A stretch of 38,976 bases of DNA, from contig CAZLZN010000014.1 of assembly GCA_964564035.1 (NCBI GenBank), forward strand, positions 1-38,976, in the 5' to 3' direction. The notes beneath the pieces were generated by a model, which saw only the letters and a program-made list of their open reading frames with translations, was not told the origin of the DNA and searched no databases. Shown here in pieces: positions 33,002-38,976 of the stretch. The first letter of the stretch is position 1. Every line of letters starts with the position of its first letter. A program made the position numbers and the translations under genes. The stretch comes from JAHIGH01 sp964564035. GTDB taxonomy: Bacteria > Patescibacteriota > Microgenomatia > Levybacterales > UBA12049.

Positions 33002-34048
33002 ATGCCTGAAATTGTAAATATTTTTAACGCGACAGGACAATTTTTTGGGACTTTATTTCCATCTCTAAACATCAATCTTCTTGATGTAATAATTGTTGTG
33101 ATCCTTATTTATTATGCATATGAGGGGTATATGCTCGGATTTTTACTGGCTTTTTTTGATCTTTTAAGCTTCGTGTTCTCTTTTTTTCTGGCGCTGAAAT
33201 ATTACGGGGCTGTTGCTAATTTGCTTGTTGAATATACACCAATGCATATAGGATTTGCTTATGCTTTGGGGTTTTTCCTTATCGCATTTATTTGTGAAAT
33301 AGCCATTAATATACTACTGCGCTACAGCGTGAATTATTTGCCGTCTTTTAACCAGCCGAGAAGGATATTCAGATGGCTCAGGAGCGCAGACCGTTATCTC
33401 GGGATCATGCCGGGTCTCGCTTCTGCTTTTTTGGTCGTAGCATTTTTGTTGACGGTAATCGTATCGCTTCCTTCATCGCCGGTTGTGAAAAGGCTGGTTA
33501 CAGGTTCGGAAATCGGCTCTATATTAATTGCCAATACATCCAGATTTGAGAGGCGGCTTAATGATATTTTCGGAGGAGCCCTGAATGAAACACTTACTTA
33601 TCTGACGGTTAAACCGCAGAGCAATGAATTGGTGCAGTTGAGATTTAAAGTAAGCGACGGAGTAGTGGATAGAGAAGCGGAGGAGTCAATGCTGGTGCTT
33701 GTTAATAGAGAAAGGGAGGCTAACGGCTTGGCGCCTGTTGTGATGGATGAGCCGCTTCGCCGTCTGGCGCGCAGTCATTCACAAGACATGCTGGCGAGGG
33801 GATATTTTTCCCATTATACTCCGGACGGATTGTCGCCTTTTGACCGCATGAATGCGTCGGATATCGAGTATACGTATGCGGGGGAGAATCTGGCTCTCGC
33901 GCCGAGCACAGAGCTTGCGATGCAGGGCCTAATGGATAGTCCGGGACACCGTGCGAATATTCTTAATCCGAATTTTAATAAGCTCGGGATCGGCGCAATT
34001 GACGCCGGGATTTATGGAATTATGTTTAGTCAGGAGTTCTCGAATTAG
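33002..34048 (+). CDS. CvpA-like membrane domain fused to CAP/SCP domain
   Basis: The protein has 348 aa. The N-terminal part has about four membrane helices (25-42, 47-67, 84-108 and 133-155) with a CvpA-like start LLDVIIVVILIYYAYEGYMLGF. A linker (160-227) leads to a CAP domain (228-345): LVNREREANGLAPV, ARSHSQDMLARGYFSHYTPDGLSPFDRM, AGENLA and SPGHRANILNPNFNKLGIG. The CAP residues His258 and His271 and Glu295 are present. CvpA was named for colicin V production in E. coli. The fusion puts a secreted CAP domain on the membrane. The -10 TATACT (32989-32994) ends seven bases before the ATG. Confidence 0.9.
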   Translation: MPEIVNIFNATGQFFGTLFPSLNINLLDVIIVVILIYYAYEGYMLGFLLAFFDLLSFVFSFFLALKYYGAVANLLVEYTPMHIGFAYALGFFLIAFICEIAINILLRYSVNYLPSFNQPRRIFRWLRSADRYLGIMPGLASAFLVVAFLLTVIVSLPSSPVVKRLVTGSEIGSILIANTSRFERRLNDIFGGALNETLTYLTVKPQSNELVQLRFKVSDGVVDREAEESMLVLVNREREANGLAPVVMDEPLRRLARSHSQDMLARGYFSHYTPDGLSPFDRMNASDIEYTYAGENLALAPSTELAMQGLMDSPGHRANILNPNFNKLGIGAIDAGIYGIMFSQEFSN

Positions 34049-34112
34049 GCCTTCGACAGACTCAGGCTATTTGAGGGATTAGGGGTTAGGCGATAGAGTT
34101 GTTTTTGGGATT

Positions 34113-34121
34113 TGATATAAT
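34113..34121 (+). promoter_or_regulatory. extended -10 promoter for tRNA-Ile
   Basis: TGA-TATAAT (34113-34121) lies nine bases before the tRNA 5' end, so the primary transcript would have almost no 5' leader. Confidence 0.6.
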
Positions 34122-34130
34122 AGCAAGCAT

Positions 34131-34202
34131 GCGTCAGTAGTTCAGTGGTAGAACAGATGTCTTATACACATCATGTCGTAGGTTCGAATCCTGCCTGACG
34201 CA
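34131..34202 (+). tRNA. tRNA-Ile (anticodon TAT)
   Basis: The acceptor GCGTCAG/CTGACGC and discriminator A, D stem GTTC/GAAC, anticodon stem GATGT/ACATC with loop CTTATAC (anticodon TAT) and T arm GTAGG-TTCGAAT-CCTGC are all canonical. It should read AUA. Most bacteria read AUA with a CAU tRNA changed to lysidine by TilS, so this UAU tRNA is notable. Confidence 0.88.
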
Positions 34203-34204
34203 CT

Positions 34205-34262
34205 AAACGAAGGTCGAAAGTTATAAAGTTTATAAAGTTATAAAGTTATAAAGTTGATAATA
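34205..34262. repeat. TATAAAGTT spacer repeat
   Basis: After the tRNA a series of TATAAAGTT-like units (34217-34253) repeats four times. It belongs to the same AAAGT repeat style as the left edge of the window. No gene is seen here. Confidence 0.65.
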
Positions 34263-34310
34263 TTAGCTCTTCAGTTCACCTAATTGGTTTTTGGATTACA
34301 AATTACGCTT

Positions 34311-34694
34311 ATGAAAATAGTTAAGTCAGATGGAATGGAATTTGTTCCCGCGGGGCATGAGGATAGTTTGAATCCGGGGGTTTTGAAGAAAGTGTTATTT
34401 AAAAAAGAGGATTTATATAACGGGCGGGTGCAGATGATCAACTGGGCGAAATTGCCTCCGGGTAAATCTTTCAGGGCGCATTATCATGAGGATATGGAGG
34501 AAGTTTTTATAGTCGTTGAGGGACAGGCGAGGATAAAGATTGATGAAGAGGAGGCGACTATCGATCAGGGAGACTGCGTACTGGTTCCGGCAGGGAGTAC
34601 GCATAAGATGTTCAATGAGAGCGTGAGTAATGTTTTGTACGTTGTTGTCGGGATAACGCAGGAAAAGGGCGGGAAGACGATTGTTGTTGAATAA
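34311..34694 (+). CDS. cupin-domain protein
   Basis: The protein has 127 aa from ATG 34311; the frame is open from a TTG at 34284, but a -10-like TACAAA (34297-34302) lies there. The single cupin barrel has metal motif 1 in LPPGKSFRAHYHEDMEEVFIVVEG (HxH then E) and motif 2 in GDCVLVPAGSTHKMFN (His retained). Such stand-alone cupins include isomerases, dioxygenases and sugar-binding regulators; the specific role cannot be read. It ends 3 bp before the convergent recombinase gene. Confidence 0.85.
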   Translation: MKIVKSDGMEFVPAGHEDSLNPGVLKKVLFKKEDLYNGRVQMINWAKLPPGKSFRAHYHEDMEEVFIVVEGQARIKIDEEEATIDQGDCVLVPAGSTHKMFNESVSNVLYVVVGITQEKGGKTIVVE

Positions 34695-34697
34695 GTT

Positions 34698-35558
34698 TTA
34701 GAGCTCGCTGAGGGAAGTTGTGTCTTTGGCGCGATCCTGGACGTATTCGAGATAGCGCTCGGTGGTTGAGAGCCTCTTGTGGCCCAGTATTTTGGATAAA
34801 AGAACGAGTGATACGCCGTGTTTAAGATGGTGGGCGACAAAAGTGTGTCTGAGATCGTTTACTTTGGCGTTTTCTATACCAGCAATGCGGAAGTAGCGCT
34901 CGATAGCTGTTCTGATGTTGCGTACCAGGAAGGGTTTTCCCGATTTGGTTACAAAAACATGATCGTCCTGAACTTTGGGGCGAACTTGTATGTATCTGCC
35001 ATATGCTTCTTTGGCGGATTTGTTGAGGGGAACGAGTCTTTCGGGATGTTTTTCATGAGATCTAATATGAAGGTTGTCATTTTGTACATCCGATAATCTA
35101 AGGTCAGCCAGCTCACCGATCCTGATCCCTGTCTGGAGCAGGAGTTCTATAACGGCATGCATTCTGGCGTCATTGCGGGCCGCATCGCGAAGCGCTCTGT
35201 ATTCAGTCGGCTTCAGGATCCTGGGTGTTGCAAGTTCGTATTGGGGATGAGCGACAAGGAGAGACGGGTCATCTGTAATATATTCGTTCATTTTCAGGAA
35301 TCTGTAGAAAGTCCTGGTTGAGTTGAGTTTACGAGACAGAGACTTGGGAGTGTATCCTCTGTCCGATAATTTGCCTAAGAATGCCTGAATATCATCTTTG
35401 GTTATTTGATGAATGTGCTGTTTATCGAGTTCTTCGAGAAATGACGCAAGCTGATCAATGTCTTTTCCGTATGCTAAAATGGTAGCAGACGAGTGCTTTT
35501 TGCCTTTGAGAAAGTCAATGAAATCTTTATGCGCGTCTCTGATTTTTGATTGTTTCAT
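34698..35558 (-). CDS. tyrosine recombinase, Xer family
   Basis: The protein has 286 aa. An N-terminal SAM-like core-binding domain (1-105: RDAHKDFIDFLKGKKHSSATILAYGKD) precedes a catalytic domain with R146 (TGIRIGEL), K170, R237 in VNDLRHTF, H260 (LGHKRLSTTERY) and the nucleophile Y269. The first His of the HxxR box is replaced by Asn (N234). Xer proteins resolve chromosome dimers at dif; one Xer protein acting alone is common in reduced genomes. No dif-like site is recognised in the window. A phage or element integrase is less likely because there is no cargo boundary. Confidence 0.87.
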   Translation of the reverse strand: MKQSKIRDAHKDFIDFLKGKKHSSATILAYGKDIDQLASFLEELDKQHIHQITKDDIQAFLGKLSDRGYTPKSLSRKLNSTRTFYRFLKMNEYITDDPSLLVAHPQYELATPRILKPTEYRALRDAARNDARMHAVIELLLQTGIRIGELADLRLSDVQNDNLHIRSHEKHPERLVPLNKSAKEAYGRYIQVRPKVQDDHVFVTKSGKPFLVRNIRTAIERYFRIAGIENAKVNDLRHTFVAHHLKHGVSLVLLSKILGHKRLSTTERYLEYVQDRAKDTTSLSEL

Positions 35559-35635
35559 AATCTGGACAACCTATAATATCAAGAAATTGGCTTATAGTCA
35601 AGTAGCACTATGAGCGGATAGAATTATACTATATT

Positions 35636-35989
35636 ATGTCTATAAAGAAAATACTTTTTTTTGGATTTTTTATTTTTACGGCTTTTTTTGTCAATGACAA
35701 AATACATTCCATAAATAATTTGTGGCAGAAGTATAGCTTGATTGAGAACGCGAAGCAGGAGCTTGATGCCGAAAAAAAGAAAAACGCGGAGCTGAAAAGT
35801 AAGCTGGCGCTTGTGGAGGATGAGAGTTTTATTGAGGCACAGGCGCGGAATAAACTGCTTTTGGTGAAGAGCGGGGAGGGTATTGTTGTGCTTCCATCGA
35901 GAGCATATATCAATCCGGAGCGCAGTAATTCCGAGAGCAAAAAGGATATGAGGTCTAATTTGCAAAAGTGGCGGGATCTATTTTTTTAG
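35636..35989 (+). CDS. FtsB/DivIC-family septum formation protein
   Basis: The protein has 117 aa. A short cytoplasmic N-terminus and one membrane helix (5-20) are followed by a coiled coil (about 26-62: ENAKQELDAEKKKNAELKSKLALVED) and the DivIC-like segment SFIEAQARNKLLLVKSGEGIVVLP. FtsB/DivIC forms a coiled-coil complex with FtsL at the division septum. The -10 TATACT (35625-35630) ends five bases before the ATG. No other division gene is adjacent; it converges on the GIY-YIG gene. Confidence 0.85.
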   Translation: MSIKKILFFGFFIFTAFFVNDKIHSINNLWQKYSLIENAKQELDAEKKKNAELKSKLALVEDESFIEAQARNKLLLVKSGEGIVVLPSRAYINPERSNSESKKDMRSNLQKWRDLFF

Positions 35990-35997
35990 GCATTGCG

Positions 35998-36258
35998 TTA
36001 ACCGGATTGTAATAAGTTCCGCAGGTTGAGTTTTTGGATTTTTTGTATGCGGCTCCATTGTTTGATCTCATATTCTCTGGCAAGCGCCAGGTTTCTCGTA
36101 TCAAACTTCTCGGTATAAATTATTTTGCGGGGTTTGTGTGACCGGGTGTATCTGGCGCCTTTGCCGCTCAGGTGGTCTTTGAGTCTTTTGTCTAAGTTGG
36201 TGGTGATGCCGGTGTACAGGGATGAGTCAGCGCAGAGGAGGATGTAGACGTAGTACAT
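35998..36258 (-). CDS. GIY-YIG family protein, YhbQ/UPF0213-like
   Basis: The protein has 86 aa from an ATG at 36258 (MYYVYILLC); a longer frame to 36288 adds ten residues. The core is YYVYILLCADSSLYTGITTNLDKRLKDH, then KGARYTRSHKP, typical of the UPF0213/YhbQ branch, and LAREYEIKQWS with the Glu. Nuclease activity and role are unproven for most members. It is a different branch from the other GIY-YIG gene in the window. Confidence 0.85.
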   Translation of the reverse strand: MYYVYILLCADSSLYTGITTNLDKRLKDHLSGKGARYTRSHKPRKIIYTEKFDTRNLALAREYEIKQWSRIQKIQKLNLRNLLQSG

Positions 36259-36316
36259 GGGATAATTCTGCGCCGGAATAGTACGCAAGATTACTTGATT
36301 ATAGATCTTATTTCGA

Positions 36317-36862
36317 TTATTTGAAAGTAATCCCGGGCATTTGGATTTGTGTTATTTTGTAGCCTTTAACAACGTCTTTTTTAAAGTTTAATTCTACTGC
36401 GTCTTCCGGCGCGCATTGCGCTAACTGTTTAAGAGCGGTTAATGCGGGGTCAGTAATTTCATCAAAAGCTCCGCAGTTGTCTTCGTTTGGATTATTTCTG
36501 GCGTTTATGATGTATTCTTCAATTTGATTTGAAACCTGACCGATGAAAGAGGGAAGTGCAAGACGGGCTTCGAACTGAGCGGGTAATTTAGAGCGTCCGG
36601 GTTTTGTTGATGTGAGTGTATTTAATGTAACTTCGTCAAAGCCTTCAAGGTCGCGTCCTGCATGTCCTAATCTATAGAATAAACCAGATAGTACATCATT
36701 TCCTATTTGAGGAGGCGGTTCAAGATCTTTATTGCGGGTTTTTTCAGAACGAAAAGCGTATTCAAAAGCGTTGCCTAGTACGTCTTTAGACTGGATCCAG
36801 TTAATCTGTACAGGAACTATATTTAATGCTTCATTGCCGCGGTTTTTTGCTTCGGGTGACAT
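36317..36862 (-). CDS. hypothetical protein
   Basis: The protein has 181 aa. I do not recognise a family. It is soluble, with no signal or membrane helix. The N-terminal 50 residues are polar and acidic; the middle is mixed helix; three Cys lie near 130-150. The end GYKITQIQMPGITFK is beta-like. Its -10-like TAAAAT lies about nine bases before the ATG on the minus strand. Reading-frame length and codon use look like a gene. Confidence 0.6.
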   Translation of the reverse strand: MSPEAKNRGNEALNIVPVQINWIQSKDVLGNAFEYAFRSEKTRNKDLEPPPQIGNDVLSGLFYRLGHAGRDLEGFDEVTLNTLTSTKPGRSKLPAQFEARLALPSFIGQVSNQIEEYIINARNNPNEDNCGAFDEITDPALTALKQLAQCAPEDAVELNFKKDVVKGYKITQIQMPGITFK

Positions 36863-37064
36863 ATGAAGGGAATTTTATATTAAAAACTATGGGATGTTAA
36901 TTTGGGGGAGTTTATTTGCGTTGTGAGGTTGGGGGCGAAGTCCCGCATAGAATTGTGTGGGATAATTAGAAGGTGTTTTTAGATTCGGATGAGGCAGAAT
37001 TTATACAAGTTTTTTAAATGTAGTTTTATAAATCAAGTGTTATAATAGATAAAATTAATTTTAT

Positions 37065-38510
37065 ATGGGAGAATCAGAGATATTAGAGCGATTAGTGTCT
37101 CTGCCTAAAGAGACAGAATGGGTTGAGTTTAAATTAAACAATTCCCGCCCTGATGATATAGGAGAGTATATGTCTGCGCTTTCAAATGGTGCATGTTTGC
37201 ATGACCAAAAGTATGGATTTTTGGTATTTGGAGTTGAAGACTCAACAAGAGAAATAAAGGGTACTAGTTTTAAGCCGAAATTTTCAAAAGTTGGTAATGA
37301 AGAATTAGAGAACTGGCTTACTATTCAGCTCGAGCCCCGCATTGATTTTAAAATACTTGAATTCGTCTATAAAAATGTGCCAATTGTCATTTTTAGGATA
37401 GATGCTACCATGTATAAGCCAATTAGCTTTAAAAATATTGAGTATATCCGGGTAGGTTCTTATAAAAAATTACTAAGAGATCATATTGAGAAAGCTCGAA
37501 AGATTTGGAAAAAATGTAGTAAATTGTCCTTTGAAGTTGAAATTGCAAAGAGGAAAGTAGCGGAAGATGAAGTGTTAAAATTGTTGGACTATCCGTCATA
37601 TTTTGATTTGATGAAGTTTAATCTTCCTCCAACCAAGCAGACAATTTTGGCGAAATTAGAGGAGGAAAAACTTATAACTAAGAATGAATGTTTTTATGAC
37701 ATCACAAATCTCGGTGCTATTCTGTTTGCAAAAGATTTAAATCGTTTTGAATTTTTGTCTAGGAAGGCAGTAAGAGTAATTCAGTATAGAGGCAAAAGTA
37801 AAGTAAAGACATTAAAGGAGCAAGTTGGCTCAAGGGGATATGCATCAGGCTTTGAAGGATTGATTAACTATATTAACGATTTGTTGCCAGTAAATGAGGA
37901 AATTGGCAAAGCTTTTCGAACGGAGGTAAAGATGTACCCCGAAATTGCTATCAGAGAGCTTGTTGCAAATGCATTAATTCATCAAGATTTTGATGAAGGC
38001 GGTACAGGTCCTATGATTGAAATTTATGATGATAGAATAGAAATAAGCAATCCGGGCAGAGCATTAATAGATACATTAAGATTTTTGGACTATAGCCCCC
38101 AATCAAGAAATGAAAAGTTAGCTTCTTTTATGAGGCGTATAAAGATTTGCGAAGAGAGGGGTAGTGGTATAGATAAGGTGGTGTCTCAGGCAGAGCTTTA
38201 TCAGCTTCCAGCCCCAAAAATTATACAAACCAAAGATTTTGTAAAAGTCATTTTATATGCGTTTAAATCTCTACGACATATGGACAAGGAGGATAAGATA
38301 AGGACTGCGTATCTTCATTGTTGCCTTAAATATGTATCAAATGATATTATGAGCAATCAGACTCTTAGAGAGAGGTTTAAAATTGAAGAGAGAAATTATT
38401 CAATCGTTTCAAGAATTATTTCGGATACTATTGATGCTAGATTAATTAAGTCTGAAGATCCTGCAAGTAAAGCAAGAAGGTATTCTAAATACATTCCTTT
38501 TTGGGCTTAA
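37065..38510 (+). CDS. Schlafen/AlbA_2-domain ATP-binding regulator
   Basis: The protein has 481 aa. The N-terminal AlbA_2/Schlafen-type domain (13-130) begins ETEWVEFKLNN with GACLHDQKYGFLVFGVED. A helical linker leads to a HATPase_c_4-like domain: YPEIAIRELVANALIHQDFDEGG followed by IEIYDDRIEISNPG and later EERGSGIDKV. The C-terminus has a helical region similar to winged-helix DNA-binding modules. Such proteins are often annotated as ATP-dependent DNA helicase-related or transcriptional regulators and occur in defence islands and mobile regions. The extended -10 TGT-TATAAT (37038-37046) lies 18 bases before the ATG. Codon use is more AT-rich than in neighbours, which suggests recent transfer. 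Confidence 0.85.
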   Translation: MGESEILERLVSLPKETEWVEFKLNNSRPDDIGEYMSALSNGACLHDQKYGFLVFGVEDSTREIKGTSFKPKFSKVGNEELENWLTIQLEPRIDFKILEFVYKNVPIVIFRIDATMYKPISFKNIEYIRVGSYKKLLRDHIEKARKIWKKCSKLSFEVEIAKRKVAEDEVLKLLDYPSYFDLMKFNLPPTKQTILAKLEEEKLITKNECFYDITNLGAILFAKDLNRFEFLSRKAVRVIQYRGKSKVKTLKEQVGSRGYASGFEGLINYINDLLPVNEEIGKAFRTEVKMYPEIAIRELVANALIHQDFDEGGTGPMIEIYDDRIEISNPGRALIDTLRFLDYSPQSRNEKLASFMRRIKICEERGSGIDKVVSQAELYQLPAPKIIQTKDFVKVILYAFKSLRHMDKEDKIRTAYLHCCLKYVSNDIMSNQTLRERFKIEERNYSIVSRIISDTIDARLIKSEDPASKARRYSKYIPFWA

Positions 38511-38683
38511 TTTAATGTGACTGTCATGTGACTAAAGTGCCCGCCGGGGGTACTGGTAATTATAATTTGAGGCTAATTTCCTAAAGAAACAACTATATTT
38601 AATGTGATTCTATTAATTATCAATCTTTATTTACTTAACGAAAAATAACTAATTCTTTAATGTGTATTTTGAGGGCTTTGGTG
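38511..38683. other. AT-rich spacer after the Schlafen-like gene
   Basis: No gene is seen. The string TTTAATGTG occurs three times (at 38511, 38589 and 38656). It leads into the hairpin-repeat array. Confidence 0.5.
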
Positions 38684-38976
38684 TGGGGTTATTAAGTTCA
38701 GCGTTAGCGAGCTTCACTCCTCCCTGCCGATTTAAGGTATTTGCCTAGTTGTTTTTGGGGTCATTATGTTCAGCGCGTGCGCGCTTCACACCGACCCCAT
38801 GAGGGCGAAAGTTGGGGCTATCAAGTTCGCTTCGCGATACACCGCCCCCACGATGGGGCTATCAAGTTCGCTTCGCTCATTCCAGCCCCATGAGGGCGAA
38901 AGAAATGCAGATATGATACAAAAAAGCTCGCCATTGGCGAGCTTACTGCATTTCTTTAATGCCCTCAGTTGCGGGG
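38684..38976. repeat. array of hairpin repeats with GGGG...CCCC ends
   Basis: Four related units share GGGG-YYATYA-GTTC-GC and close with CCCC or similar: R1 from 38685, R2 38757-38798 (outer stem GGGGTC/GACCCC, inner AGCGCG/CGCGCT), R3 from 38814 (GGGGC/GCCCC) and R4 from 38855 (GGGGCT/AGCCCC). The tail CCCCATGAGGGCGAAAG follows R2 and R4. A large outer stem pairs AAGAAATGCAG with CTGCATTTCTT and GAGGGC with GCCCTC, enclosing AAGCTCGCC-att-GGCGAGCTT. It runs to the window edge. Confidence 0.8.

Noticed and set aside
34284..34310. TTG start for the cupin gene
   Set aside because: The extra residues are not part of the cupin fold and a promoter-like TACAAA lies within them. ATG 34311 is preferred.
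38684..38976. CRISPR array or integron attC sites
   Set aside because: Units are 35-45 bp apart without constant repeats and unique spacers, no Cas gene is present and no GTTRRRY/RYYYAAC core pair is seen.

Overview
The window looks like part of a metagenome-assembled scaffold from a Patescibacteria/CPR-type bacterium. It contains a run of exactly 100 Ns at 8497-8596. The assignment is an inference from the gene repertoire: a VirB6/TrbL-like polytopic protein beside a giant coiled-coil protein, a CvpA-CAP fusion, a PP2C-like/propeller membrane protein, small GIY-YIG nucleases, a LytR_C protein and many orphan single-pass proteins. Intergenic spacers are A-rich and repetitive. Full-length reading frames end normally at TGA, so the UGA-as-glycine code of Gracilibacteria/Absconditabacteria does not apply. 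I cannot place the organism in a phylum.

Layout. 1-211: AAAGTCG tandem repeat and a promoter. 211-10264: a probable secretion or cell-surface locus with a degenerate P-loop/winged-helix regulator, a 1510-aa coiled-coil protein, a VirB6-like membrane protein and a tail-anchored protein, plus a Nudix gene carrying an in-frame repeat array. tRNA-Ser(GGA), Arg(CCG), Arg(GCG) and Ser(CGA) lie between 8.0 and 11.4 kb. 11488-17010 (minus): a compact six-gene carotenoid operon read as crtD-like, cruF-like, crtI, crtB, fused crtYcd and a conserved unknown gene. The predicted route is GGPP to phytoene, lycopene and gamma-carotene, then a 1'-hydroxylated and possibly 3',4'-desaturated monocyclic carotenoid. 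No GGPP synthase is in the window.

17.1-19.7 kb: tRNA-Ser(ACT) and tRNA-Ser(GCT), comF, a GIY-YIG gene, a tmRNA gene (ssrA, minus, 18696-19107) and smpB directly upstream of it, so both trans-translation components are adjacent. 19.7-33 kb: cell-envelope genes (PP2C-like/propeller protein, PH-domain protein, SpoIID, two class A PBPs, LytR_C protein) with an RpiB-like/Rpe-like pair of sugar-phosphate enzymes. 33-38.5 kb: CvpA-CAP, tRNA-Ile(TAT), a cupin, a Xer recombinase, a DivIC/FtsB-like protein, a YhbQ-like GIY-YIG protein, an unknown gene and a Schlafen/AlbA_2 regulator. The window ends in a 290-bp array of hairpin repeats.

Regulation. In at least twelve genes a -10 box ends 5-10 bp before the start codon and no Shine-Dalgarno is visible. 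Leaderless mRNAs therefore seem to be the normal mode for first genes of transcripts, while genes inside operons overlap and are probably translationally coupled.
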